DNA from: CALROG01 sp943369755
Lineage (GTDB): Bacteria > Pseudomonadota > Gammaproteobacteria > Burkholderiales > Burkholderiaceae_C
Length of the DNA: 64,000 bases
NCBI GenBank assembly: GCA_943369755.1
Contig: CALROG020000013.1
Span: forward strand, 1 to 64,000
Direction: 5' to 3'
Below are positions 22,961 through 30,800 of this stretch, piece after piece. A program made the translations under genes and the position numbers. Position 1 is the first letter of the stretch, and each line of letters opens with the position of its first letter. The notes under the pieces are model-generated. The model had not been told where the DNA came from, did no database searches, and saw only the letters and a list, made by a program, of their open reading frames with translations.

Positions 22961-25960
22961 TCAGCCCAGGCGTTGCAACTGGTCGCGCACTTTGGCCAGC
23001 GTGGCGGTGAAATCAGCCACCCGCTTGTGTTCTTGCTCAATCACCGCCGGGGGCGCTTTGGCCACAAAGGCCTGGTTGCCCAGCTTGGCGGTGGCCTTGA
23101 CGATTTCGCCGTCCAGGCGTGCTGCCTCTTTGCCCAGGCGGGCTTTTTCGGCCGGCAGATCAATCTCCATGTGCAGGCACAGGCGGGCCTCGCCGACCAC
23201 CGCCACCGGTGCCGCCTGTGCGGCGGCGGCCCAGGCGGCCTCGTCGTCAAACACTTTGACTTCGTTGAGCTTGGCCAGCGCCTGCAGCACATGCGCGGCC
23301 TCGCGCATGAAGCGGGCGTCGCCCACCACAAACAGCGGCAGTTTGGTGGCGGGTGACACGTTCATTTCGCCGCGCAGGTTGCGACAGGCGTCCACCAGCG
23401 ACTTGAGCTTGACCACATGCGCAATGGCGGCCGGGTCGATTTTTTGCAACTGGGCCTCGGGGTAACGCGCGATGCTGACCGATGCGCCGGCCAGGCCAGC
23501 CACCGGGGCAACCTTTTGCCAGAGTTCTTCGGTGATGAACGGAATGACCGGGTGGGCCAGCCGCAGGATGGCCTCCAGGGTGCGGATCAGCGTGCGGCGG
23601 GTGGCGCGTTGCTGGCTTTCGCTACCGGTCTGGATCTGTACCTTGGCGATCTCCAGGTACCAGTCGCAAAACTCGTTCCAGACAAAGTCGTAGATGGCGT
23701 TGGCTACGTTGTCCAGCCGGTATTCGGCAAAGCCTTTGGCCACCTCGGCCTCGGTGTTTTGCAGGATGGATGAAATCCAGCGGTCAGCCTGGCTGAACTG
23801 CATGTAGTTGTGGAATTCGCCGCCCGGCTGGCACTGCTCTTTGGTGTGTTCGGCCAGCCCGCAGTCGTGGCCCTCGCAGTTCATCAGCACAAAGCGGGTG
23901 GCGTTCCACAGCTTGTTGCAGAAGTTGCGGTAGCCCTCGCAGCGCTTGGTGTCAAAGTTGATGTTGCGCCCCAGGCTGGCCAGCGCCGCAAAAGTGAAGC
24001 GCAGCGCGTCGGCTCCGTAGGCCGGGATGCCTTCAGGGAATTCTTTCTCGGTGTTTTTGCGCACCGTGGGCGCGGTCTCGGGCTTGCGCAGGCCGGTAGT
24101 GCGTTTGTCCAGCAGCGGGGGCAGGGCAATGCCGTCGATCAGGTCGACCGGGTCAAGCACATTGCCCTCGCTCTTGCTCATCTTTTTGCCGTGCGAGTCG
24201 CGCACCAGGCCGTGGATATACACATGCTTGAACGGCACCCGGCCCGTAAAGTGCCTGGTCATCATGATCATCCGGGCGACCCAGAAGAAGATGATGTCGT
24301 AGCCCGTCACCAGCACGCTGCTGGGCAGGTACAGGTTGTAGTCGCTGACGGGGCTGTTGTGGGTTCCGCCGCCGGGCCGCCCCAAGGCGGAACGCGCCCC
24401 CTCGGGGGGCAGCGGGGACACGTCAGTGCCTAGCGTGGGGGCAACAGCGTCCGGCCAGCCCATTGTCGAGAACGGCACCAGTGCCGACGAGTACCAGGTG
24501 TCCAGCACGTCTTCGTCACGGGTAAGCGTCTTGCCCGGTGCCTGAGCCTGGGCCTGGGCTTCGTCACGCGCCACATAAACCTTGCCGTCTTCGTCGTACC
24601 AGGCCGGAATCTGGTGGCCCCACCAGAGCTGGCGGCTGATGCACCAGTCCTGGATGTTGTTCATCCACTGGTTGTAGGTGTTGACCCAGTTCTCGGGCAC
24701 GAACGTCACGTCACCATCTGCTACAGCTTGGATGGCGCCCTGCGCAATACTGACGCCGCCGGGGGCCGGTTTTGTCATGGAAACAAACCACTGGTCGGTG
24801 AGCATGGGCTCAACCACCTGGCCGGTGCGGGCGCACACCGGCACCATGTTTTTGTGCGGCACGGCCTTTTGCAAAAAGCCCAGGGCTTCCAGGTCGGCCA
24901 GCACGGCTTTGCGGCAGTCGTAACGGTCCAGCCCTTGATAGACCGCCGGGCCGTTTTCATTGATCCTGGCGTCCAGCGTGAAGATGGTGATCAGCGCCAG
25001 GTTGTGGCGCTGCGAGCAGGCGTAGTCGTTGAAGTCGTGCGCGCCGGTGATCTTGACGCAGCCGCTGCCAAACTCGCGGTCTACAAAGTCGTCGGCAATG
25101 ATCGGGATTTGCCGGTTGCACAGCGGCAAATCAACCATCTTGCCCACCAGGTGCTGGTAGCGCGCATCTTCAGGGTGCACGCACAGCGCGCCGTCGGCCA
25201 GCATGGTCTCGGGCCGGGTGGTGGCGATGTGCATGCCGCGCATCAGGTTGCCATCCATATCGGGCTGAGGGCCATCGGCAAACGGGTATTCGATGTGCCA
25301 CATGAAGCCGTTGCGCTCTTCGCTTTCCACCTCCAGGTCACTCACCGCGCTTTTGAGCACCGGGTCCCAGTTGACCAGGCGCTTGCCACGGTAGATCAGG
25401 CCCTGCTCGTAAAGCCGCACAAAGGTTTCTGTGACCACCTTGGACAGCTTGGGGTCCATGGTGAAGTACTCGTGGCCCCAGTCCACGCTGTCGCCCATGC
25501 GGCGCATTTGGGTGGTGATGGTGTTGCCCGACTGTTCTTTCCATTCCCACACTTTGGCCACAAAGTTTTTGCGGGCCACGTCGGGCGTGGGCCCCATGTC
25601 GTGGCGGCTGATGCCTTGTTGTTGCAACTGGCGCTCCACCACGATCTGGGTGGCAATGCCGGCATGGTCGGTGCCGGGCACCCACAGCGTGTTGTGGCCA
25701 CGCATGCGGTGGTAGCGCGTCAGGCTGTCCATGATGGTCTGGTTGAACGCATGCCCCATGTGCAGGGTGCCTGTGACGTTGGGTGGCGGCAGCTGGATGG
25801 AAAACGCCGCTTCGTCTGCTTTGGGCTGGCCGGTGCCGCGGTAGCCGGCGGCGGCGTAACCGCGCCGTTCCCATTCGGGGCCCCAGTGGGCTTCCAGGGC
25901 GGCGGGTTCAAAAGATTTGGAAAGGCTGTTCAGGCCGGGTTGCTGGGGGGTGTCGGTCAT
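22961..25960 (-). CDS. valS: Valyl-tRNA synthetase with an in-frame repeat insertion
   Basis: ValS charges tRNA-Val. The 999 residues include PPPNVTGTLHMGHAF (HIGH motif), the LDTWYSSAL block, GKKMSKSEGNVLDP (KMSKS), RRTLIRTLEAILRLAHP in the anticodon domain and a C-terminal coiled arm. The length exceeds the usual bacterial value of about 950. Between Asp504 (GWPD) and Asp540 (DYN) sits an extra low-complexity segment containing PLPPEGARSALGRPGGG, encoded by a GC-rich repeat. The gene begins 9 bp after the small DUF2783 gene on the same strand. Confidence 0.97.
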   Translation of the reverse strand: MTDTPQQPGLNSLSKSFEPAALEAHWGPEWERRGYAAAGYRGTGQPKADEAAFSIQLPPPNVTGTLHMGHAFNQTIMDSLTRYHRMRGHNTLWVPGTDHAGIATQIVVERQLQQQGISRHDMGPTPDVARKNFVAKVWEWKEQSGNTITTQMRRMGDSVDWGHEYFTMDPKLSKVVTETFVRLYEQGLIYRGKRLVNWDPVLKSAVSDLEVESEERNGFMWHIEYPFADGPQPDMDGNLMRGMHIATTRPETMLADGALCVHPEDARYQHLVGKMVDLPLCNRQIPIIADDFVDREFGSGCVKITGAHDFNDYACSQRHNLALITIFTLDARINENGPAVYQGLDRYDCRKAVLADLEALGFLQKAVPHKNMVPVCARTGQVVEPMLTDQWFVSMTKPAPGGVSIAQGAIQAVADGDVTFVPENWVNTYNQWMNNIQDWCISRQLWWGHQIPAWYDEDGKVYVARDEAQAQAQAPGKTLTRDEDVLDTWYSSALVPFSTMGWPDAVAPTLGTDVSPLPPEGARSALGRPGGGTHNSPVSDYNLYLPSSVLVTGYDIIFFWVARMIMMTRHFTGRVPFKHVYIHGLVRDSHGKKMSKSEGNVLDPVDLIDGIALPPLLDKRTTGLRKPETAPTVRKNTEKEFPEGIPAYGADALRFTFAALASLGRNINFDTKRCEGYRNFCNKLWNATRFVLMNCEGHDCGLAEHTKEQCQPGGEFHNYMQFSQADRWISSILQNTEAEVAKGFAEYRLDNVANAIYDFVWNEFCDWYLEIAKVQIQTGSESQQRATRRTLIRTLEAILRLAHPVIPFITEELWQKVAPVAGLAGASVSIARYPEAQLQKIDPAAIAHVVKLKSLVDACRNLRGEMNVSPATKLPLFVVGDARFMREAAHVLQALAKLNEVKVFDDEAAWAAAAQAAPVAVVGEARLCLHMEIDLPAEKARLGKEAARLDGEIVKATAKLGNQAFVAKAPPAVIEQEHKRVADFTATLAKVRDQLQRLG
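24362..24448 (-). repeat. GC-rich repeat element inserted in frame in valS
   Basis: The approximate limits correspond to residues 505–533. The DNA contains two short hairpins: CCGCC-ccaa-GGCGG (24377–24390) and GCCCCC-tcg-GGGGGC (24396–24410). From memory, sequences of this type (GAGGGGGCGCGTTCCGCC and neighbours) recur in Comamonadaceae intergenic regions. No second copy is in this window, so the repeat status needs a genome search. Confidence 0.65.
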
Positions 25961-25969
25961 GCCCCAATT

Positions 25970-26158
25970 TTACTTGGGGGTGTCTTTTGCAGCGGCGATG
26001 CAGTCCAGCAGCACCTGCGCGTCGCCCACCTGGTTGGCCAGCAGCAGAATCAGGCGTGCGTTGAGAAGCTGCGAGGCTTCAGGGCTCAGGCCGGCGTGGG
26101 CGTCGAGCAGGGCCTCATAGAAACCGTCGGCGTCTTGCAGGTTCAGGCTGGTCTTCAT
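25970..26158 (-). CDS. DUF2783 domain protein
   Basis: This 62-residue protein (FYEALLDAHAGLSPEAS and LNARLILLLANQVGD) matches the DUF2783 family, small helical proteins typically encoded beside FAD-dependent monooxygenases. Its start overlaps the upstream monooxygenase stop by 4 bp (ATGA), and its stop lies 9 bp before valS. No catalytic residues are apparent. The consistent genomic pairing suggests an accessory or regulatory subunit of the monooxygenase, which is inference. Confidence 0.85.
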   Translation of the reverse strand: MKTSLNLQDADGFYEALLDAHAGLSPEASQLLNARLILLLANQVGDAQVLLDCIAAAKDTPK

Positions 26159-27867
26159 GCTGTTTGCTCCGTCGTGCCCAGAGCCCTGGCGACCGCGTGG
26201 ATCAGTGACGCGTCAATGCTCTCGCCGGTGGCGGCTATATAGGCGTCGGGGCGCACCAGCGCCCAGGCGTGGCCAAACACGTGGCAGGCCCCTTGCAGGT
26301 GGCCCTGTGGGTCGCGCACATGCTCCAGCGCGCCGCTGGGGCTGCTGGCGCCCAGCACCTGGACGGCGCGCACCGGTGCCTGTGCACACAGCGCGCGCAG
26401 GCGCTGCAAGCTGGCGGCACTGAAACTGCCGAACACCAGCACCAGCAGCCGCCCCTGGGCCCACTGCAACAGGTCGTTCACCACGCCGGGGCTGTTGTCG
26501 GCCCAGCGAAAGCCCACGTTTTGCACCGACTGGCCTCCGGTGGCGTCGCAGCCGCTGGACCGGGTGTAGGTGTTGGCAACTGCCATGCGCCCGGTGTTGA
26601 CGAACTGGCGGGCAAACACATGCTGCCTGGCCAGGCCGATGGCGGCGCTGCGAAACAGTCGCTCGACACCGTCGGCCGGGCGCAAAAAGCGCGCCGTGCG
26701 GTTGGTCACCAGCACGTTCTGGCGTGCGGCTTCGTGGCGCTCCTCGTGGTAGCTGTCCAGCAGGGCTGGGGCCGCCAGGTTTCGACTGACCGCAGCCAGC
26801 TTCCAGGCCAGGTTGTCGGCGTCGGCAATGCCGGTGTTGCCGCCGCGCGCGCCAAACGGGCTGACCACCTTGGCCGAGTCGCCCATGAAGAACACCCGGT
26901 GGTGGCGCATTTGGTCGATGCATTCACTGCGGTAGGCGTAGGGGCCGACCCAGACAATCTCTACACCGACATCGGGCCCGAACTGGCGCGCCAGCCGCTC
27001 CCGTACCTGGGCCTCGCTGCTGACGTATTCCGGGTCGGCGTTGGGGGCCATCTGGTAGTCAATGCGCCACACATCATCTGCCATCAGGTGCTGCCAGACG
27101 GCGCGGCCTTCATTGAACGGCGCTTCAACCCAGGTGTGGCGTTCCACCGGCGGGTGCGTGGTGAAGCGCACGTCGGCAATACACCAGCGGTCGTCGCCCT
27201 TTTTGGCGGTGACGGACGCTTTGCACCAGCCGCGAAACGGGCTGCGCGCGCCGGTGGCGTCGATCACATGGTCGGCGCGAATCGAGTAGTCACCTGCCGG
27301 GGTCGTGACGCGCAGCAACGCGCCTTCGCCGTTTTGCTCGAATGCCGTGACGCGGTTGTTCCAGCGGATGCTGACATGGCCGAGCGCCTGGATGCGGTCT
27401 ACCAAAAAGGCCTCGATGTAGAACTGCTGGATGTTGATAAAGGGCGGCTGGCTGGACAGGTTGTAGGCGCTTTGCTGGCGCAGGTCGAAGGAATAAACCT
27501 CGTCATTGCCGGCGAAGGTGCGGCCCACGCTCCACTGGATGCCCTTGGCCGCGATGGCCTCGTAAACGCCCAGGCGGTGAAAAATTTCCAGCGACTTCTG
27601 GGTGTAGCAGATGCCGCGCGACGAGGCCCCCTTGACGCCCACGGTGTTGTCCTCGTCCAGCAGCACCGCGCGCACGCCGAGTTTGGCCAGTGCACAAGCC
27701 AGCGTGAGGCCGGTGATGCCGCCGCCGACGATCACGATCGGGTGGTGACCGGTCTGGCCCGAGGCGATTTCTGGCGGCGCAACAAACGGGTACTCAGGCA
27801 ACACGTAGCCTGAACCCTGCGTGAACTCGTAGCCGTTGGTGAAAGCTGTCTTCTCGTAGCTGGCCAA
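26155..27867 (-). CDS. FAD-dependent aromatic-ring-type monooxygenase
   Basis: This 570-residue protein has the PHBH fold of group A flavin monooxygenases. HPIVIVGGGITGLTLACAL is the FAD-binding GxGxxG. VIDATGARSPFRGW fits the DG motif region, and RVFFMGDSAKVVSPFGARGGNTGIADADNLAWKL is the second FAD motif (GDxAH-type, here GDSAK). A C-terminal thioredoxin-like domain (about 420–565) resembles that of MhpA-like enzymes. It starts at TTG 27867 with GAGGAG 7 nt upstream, which decides the start. The VOC gene upstream and DUF2783 downstream suggest a small catabolic cluster. The substrate is unknown, probably a hydroxylated aromatic. Confidence 0.87.
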   Translation of the reverse strand: MASYEKTAFTNGYEFTQGSGYVLPEYPFVAPPEIASGQTGHHPIVIVGGGITGLTLACALAKLGVRAVLLDEDNTVGVKGASSRGICYTQKSLEIFHRLGVYEAIAAKGIQWSVGRTFAGNDEVYSFDLRQQSAYNLSSQPPFINIQQFYIEAFLVDRIQALGHVSIRWNNRVTAFEQNGEGALLRVTTPAGDYSIRADHVIDATGARSPFRGWCKASVTAKKGDDRWCIADVRFTTHPPVERHTWVEAPFNEGRAVWQHLMADDVWRIDYQMAPNADPEYVSSEAQVRERLARQFGPDVGVEIVWVGPYAYRSECIDQMRHHRVFFMGDSAKVVSPFGARGGNTGIADADNLAWKLAAVSRNLAAPALLDSYHEERHEAARQNVLVTNRTARFLRPADGVERLFRSAAIGLARQHVFARQFVNTGRMAVANTYTRSSGCDATGGQSVQNVGFRWADNSPGVVNDLLQWAQGRLLVLVFGSFSAASLQRLRALCAQAPVRAVQVLGASSPSGALEHVRDPQGHLQGACHVFGHAWALVRPDAYIAATGESIDASLIHAVARALGTTEQTA

Positions 27868-27893
27868 GGTGACTCCTCTTTGCCGCTCGCCTT

Positions 27894-27920
27894 GAGCTTG
27901 TCGAAGGGCTCGACAGGCTC
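27894..27920. repeat. REP-like inverted repeat between VOC and monooxygenase genes
   Basis: Arms GAGCTTGTCGA (27894–27904) and TCGACAGGCTC (27910–27920) pair with one mismatch around the loop AGGGC, followed by AGCCCGAACGG. I recall this sequence type as an abundant palindromic repeat in betaproteobacterial and other proteobacterial genomes. It lies in the 71 bp between two co-directional genes and could form an mRNA hairpin. Confidence 0.75.
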
Positions 27921-27938
27921 AGCCCGAACGGCGGCTGT

Positions 27939-28559
27939 TCAGGCTTTCGCCAGGTACTCGGGGCGGTCGTTTTGCTGGGGCTTGAGTGGTGCGGCAACGG
28001 TACCTGCCGCGCGGTCTTTGCGCCACTGTTGCTTGCGCGCCGTCCATTCGTTCAGGCGGGCACGCGCCGTTTTGCTTTCTTGCAGCATCTGGAATTCGTC
28101 GGCGCGCTGGGCCGTCAGCTCCAGCCGCACGCCGTTCGGGTCAAAGAAATAAATGCTGTCAAAGATATGGTGGTCGGTGATGCCCAGCACCTCAATGCCG
28201 TGCGCCTCCAGCCGGGCCTTCATGTCCTTTAGCGCCTGGATCGAATCCACCCGAAACGAAATATGGTTGACCCACAGCGGTGTGTTGGGCGAGGGCAGGG
28301 CCGCTTCGTCGTTGCCCAGGTCAAAAAAGGCGATGAACGAGCCGTCTTGCAGGCGGAAGAAAAAGTGGGTGTAGGGGCAATACTCACCCGTGCTGGGCAC
28401 CACGTCGCTCTGGATGATGTGGTACAGCGGCAGGCCCAGAATGTCTTCATAAAAGTGCCGGGTTTCCTCGGCGTCTTTGGCGCGGTAGGCGTAGTGGTGC
28501 AGTTGCTGAATCGGCGCGGGCGCGGGCAGCGCTGCAGCTTCTTTGAGGGCGACGGCCAT
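27939..28559 (-). CDS. VOC superfamily (glyoxalase/extradiol-dioxygenase fold) protein
   Basis: This 206-residue protein has two beta-alpha-beta-beta-beta units: LHHYAYRAKDAEETRHFYED (metal-ligand His in HHYAY) and VNHISFRVDSIQALKDM, ending in IYFFDPNGVRLELT with the metal-ligand Glu. These are the metal-binding positions of VOC enzymes. A basic C-terminal extension (about 150–206) follows. ATG 28559 has AAGGAG 6 nt upstream, so the longer frame to 28628 is rejected. It heads the VOC–monooxygenase–DUF2783 cluster. Isomerase, dioxygenase or lyase activities are all possible. Confidence 0.88.
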   Translation of the reverse strand: MAVALKEAAALPAPAPIQQLHHYAYRAKDAEETRHFYEDILGLPLYHIIQSDVVPSTGEYCPYTHFFFRLQDGSFIAFFDLGNDEAALPSPNTPLWVNHISFRVDSIQALKDMKARLEAHGIEVLGITDHHIFDSIYFFDPNGVRLELTAQRADEFQMLQESKTARARLNEWTARKQQWRKDRAAGTVAAPLKPQQNDRPEYLAKA

Positions 28560-28606
28560 GGGGGCTCCTTGAGGCACTGAGTTAAGGCGCAAACAGCGGC
28601 AAAGAA

Positions 28607-28642
28607 AATTCACTATTGCGTAACGCATTTACTATAACGTAA
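28607..28642 (-). promoter_or_regulatory. Tandem 17-bp operator-like repeat upstream of the VOC gene
   Basis: On the minus strand, TTACGTTATAGTAAATG (28642–28626) and TTACGCAATAGTGAATT (28623–28607) match at 13 of 17 positions with a 19-bp period. The palindrome TGCGT-a-ACGCA (28617–28627) spans the junction. The location, 48–83 bp before the VOC start, fits binding of a dimeric repressor or activator. No regulator gene is adjacent. Confidence 0.45.
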
Positions 28643-28675
28643 CTCCCGGGAGCCGCCAAGCTGAATGGGCGAGGT

Positions 28676-28696
28676 TATTGCGAACCATTATCAATA
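28676..28696. promoter_or_regulatory. Candidate Fur-like box upstream of rubrerythrin
   Basis: The sequence TATTGCGAACCATTATCAAT, read on the minus strand as TTGATAATGGTTCGCAA, has imperfect TTGxxAA/TTxxCAA symmetry. It resembles the GATAAT-type arms of Fur sites on one side only. It lies about 150 bp upstream of the rubrerythrin start. This is a weak call. Confidence 0.25.
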
Positions 28697-28753
28697 CTGT
28701 GACCTTCATAGCCATTGCCAATTTAATAGATTGACGCAGCCAATTAGACGGGG

Positions 28754-28799
28754 AGCCCGAACCGGGCTACGCTTGGCCGGTCTTTGGCCAAACTTGGCC
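28754..28799 (+). promoter_or_regulatory. Hairpin plus three phased TTGGCC repeats before rubrerythrin
   Basis: AGCCCG-aac-CGGGCT (28754–28768) is followed by TTGGCC at 28773, 28784 and 28794, spaced 11 and 10 bp, about one helical turn. The array ends 43 bp before the rubrerythrin ATG. It could be a protein-binding array or a 5'-UTR structure. Confidence 0.4.
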
Positions 28800-28842
28800 A
28801 GAGCGCACACTTAGTTTTTGTTCAACCCACAAGGAGATTTCC

Positions 28843-29265
28843 ATGGCAGCACTCAAAGGCTCCAAGACGGAAGAAAACCTGAAGGCCGCGTTTGCTGGTG
28901 AAAGCCAGGCCAATCGCCGCTATCTGTATTTCGCAAACAAGGCCGACATTGAAGGCCAGAACGACGTGGCGGCGCTGTTTCGCTCCACCGCTGAAGGCGA
29001 AACCGGCCACGCCCACGGCCACCTGGAGTGGCTTGAGCAATGCGGCGACCCGGCCACCGGCCTGCCGATTGGCCCGACCCGTGACAACCTGAAGGCCGCA
29101 GTGGCTGGCGAAACCCATGAGTACACCGACATGTACCCCGGCATGGCCAAGACCGCACGCGACGAAGGCCACGACGAAGTGGCGGACTGGTTTGAGACGC
29201 TGGCCAAGGCCGAGCGCTCGCACGCCAACCGCTACGCCAAGGCCCTGGCCGAGCTGGTGGATTAA
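28843..29265 (+). CDS. Rubrerythrin (erythrin-type, without rubredoxin domain)
   Basis: This 140-residue ferritin-like four-helix protein carries the di-iron ligands expected of rubrerythrin: Glu20 in AAFAGESQANRRYL, Glu53/His56 in EGETGHAHGH, Glu90 in AAVAGETHEY and Glu124/His127 in AKAERSHANRY. The C-terminal rubredoxin Cys4 domain of classical rubrerythrins is absent, as in short erythrins and sulerythrin. It is expected to reduce peroxide and would need an external electron donor. AAGGAG lies 9 nt upstream of the ATG. It is followed 90 bp later by a Fe-S oxidoreductase and DUF3501, an arrangement that suggests a joint oxidative-stress function. Confidence 0.93.
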   Translation: MAALKGSKTEENLKAAFAGESQANRRYLYFANKADIEGQNDVAALFRSTAEGETGHAHGHLEWLEQCGDPATGLPIGPTRDNLKAAVAGETHEYTDMYPGMAKTARDEGHDEVADWFETLAKAERSHANRYAKALAELVD

Positions 29266-29355
29266 GCACGCCCGAGGCGTGTGTGTTGGGCGCTCGCAAG
29301 AGCGCCCAATGCAGACCCTTCCTTTCAGATATCCCCGACAAAAAGAGAGAGCCCC

Positions 29356-30741
29356 ATGGCACGCGAAGGCAGCCTCGAAGCCCCAACCCGACACCCGCTT
29401 GACTGGAAGAACGCCGAGTTCTGGAACGAAGAGGCGCTAACCCACGAGCTGGAGCGCATTTTTGACATTTGCCACGGCTGCCGCCGCTGCGTCAGCCTGT
29501 GCGGTTCCTTCCCCACGCTGTTCGACCTGGTGGACGAAAGCAAAACCGGCGAAGTAGACGGCGTGGACAAGAAAGACTACTGGAAGGTGGTGGACCAGTG
29601 CTACCTGTGCGACCTGTGCTACCTGACCAAGTGCCCCTATGTTCCGCCGCACGAGTGGAACCTGGACTTCCCGCACACCATGCTGCGGGCCAAGGCCATC
29701 AAGTTCAAAAAAGGTGAGATCACCAGCGCTGAGAAGTTTCTCGCCTCTACCGATGTGCACGGCCAGTTTGCCGGCATTCCGATCGTGGTGCAGGCGGCCA
29801 ATGCGCTGAACAAAACCCAATTTGCACGCGGCATCATGCAAAGCGTGCTGGGCGTGGACAAAGACGCCTGGCTGCCCGAGCTGGCCACCAAAAAGTTTCG
29901 CAGCGGTGCCGCCGAGTCCACCCAGTTTGCGGTGAAAGACGGTGCCAAGACGCCTGGCAAGGTAGCGATTTATTCCACCTGCTACATCAACTACAACGAG
30001 CCCGGCATTGGCCATGACCTGCTCAAGCTGCTGGCGCACAACGAAGTGCCCTATGTGCTGGTCGAAAAAGAAAAATGCTGCGGCATGCCCAAGCTGGAGC
30101 TGGGCGACCTGGACTCGGTGAACGCCAGCAAAGAGGCCAACATCCCGGTGCTGGCGAAGTACGCCAAAGACGGCTACGCCATCATCAGCGCGGTGCCCAG
30201 TTGCACCCTGATGTTCAAGCAGGAGCTGCCCCTGATGTACCCCGACGACGCCGACGTGCAGCTGGTAAAAGCCGCCATGTGGGACCCGTTTGAATACCTG
30301 ATGCAGCGCAAGCGCGACGGCCTGCTGAAGACCGAATTTACCCAACCGCTGGGCAAGATCAGCTACCAGATTCCGTGCCACGGCCGGGTGCAGAACATTG
30401 GTAAAAAAACCGAGGAAATGCTGAAGATGATTCCGCAAACCTGGGTGCAGACCAACGAGCGCTGCTCGGGCCATGCGGGCACCTTTGGCGTGAAGAAGGC
30501 CTACCACCAGCAGGCGCTGAAGATCGGCAAGCCGCTGTTCAAGAAAATGGCCGAGCACCCTGGCTCGGGCCCGGCGCAAGACGGCAGCGTTGCCGCCGCC
30601 GGAGGCCTGCCCGACTACATCAGCTCTGATTGCCCGCTGGGCGGGCACCACATTGCCCAGGGCTTTGAAGTCAACCAGTTGGGCGCACCGAAGCTGGAAC
30701 ACCCGCTGACGCTGGTGCGTATCGCCTACGGACTGAAATAG
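29356..30741 (+). CDS. Heterodisulfide-reductase-like Fe-S oxidoreductase
   Basis: The 461 residues from ATG 29356 contain two 4Fe-4S motifs, CHGCRRCVSLC (Cys39, 42, 45, 49) and CYLCDLCYLTKC (Cys82, 85, 88, 93). Two cysteine-rich CCG-type domains follow (STCYINYNEP...KCCGMPKLELGD and IPCHGRVQNIG...ERCSGHAG). This is the architecture of HdrD/GlpC-type subunits. The second CCG motif is altered (RCSGH for xCCGx). There is no flavin domain, so electrons probably come from a partner. GAGAGAG precedes the ATG. It sits between rubrerythrin and DUF3501 and may donate electrons to rubrerythrin; that is inference. Confidence 0.9.
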   Translation: MAREGSLEAPTRHPLDWKNAEFWNEEALTHELERIFDICHGCRRCVSLCGSFPTLFDLVDESKTGEVDGVDKKDYWKVVDQCYLCDLCYLTKCPYVPPHEWNLDFPHTMLRAKAIKFKKGEITSAEKFLASTDVHGQFAGIPIVVQAANALNKTQFARGIMQSVLGVDKDAWLPELATKKFRSGAAESTQFAVKDGAKTPGKVAIYSTCYINYNEPGIGHDLLKLLAHNEVPYVLVEKEKCCGMPKLELGDLDSVNASKEANIPVLAKYAKDGYAIISAVPSCTLMFKQELPLMYPDDADVQLVKAAMWDPFEYLMQRKRDGLLKTEFTQPLGKISYQIPCHGRVQNIGKKTEEMLKMIPQTWVQTNERCSGHAGTFGVKKAYHQQALKIGKPLFKKMAEHPGSGPAQDGSVAAAGGLPDYISSDCPLGGHHIAQGFEVNQLGAPKLEHPLTLVRIAYGLK

Positions 30742-30800
30742 ATCGAGCCCGCACGCTGTGCCACTGCGCGGCCCGGCGGCAAAAAATTGACGAGGAACCT

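Noticed and set aside
25961..25969. Leader or T-box-type control before valS
   Set aside because: Only 9 bp separate it from the upstream gene, and T-box leaders are not expected for valS in proteobacteria.
24614..27813. Two + strand open frames of more than 500 codons opposite valS and the monooxygenase
   Set aside because: They are antisense shadows caused by high GC at third positions; the minus-strand genes carry clear family motifs.
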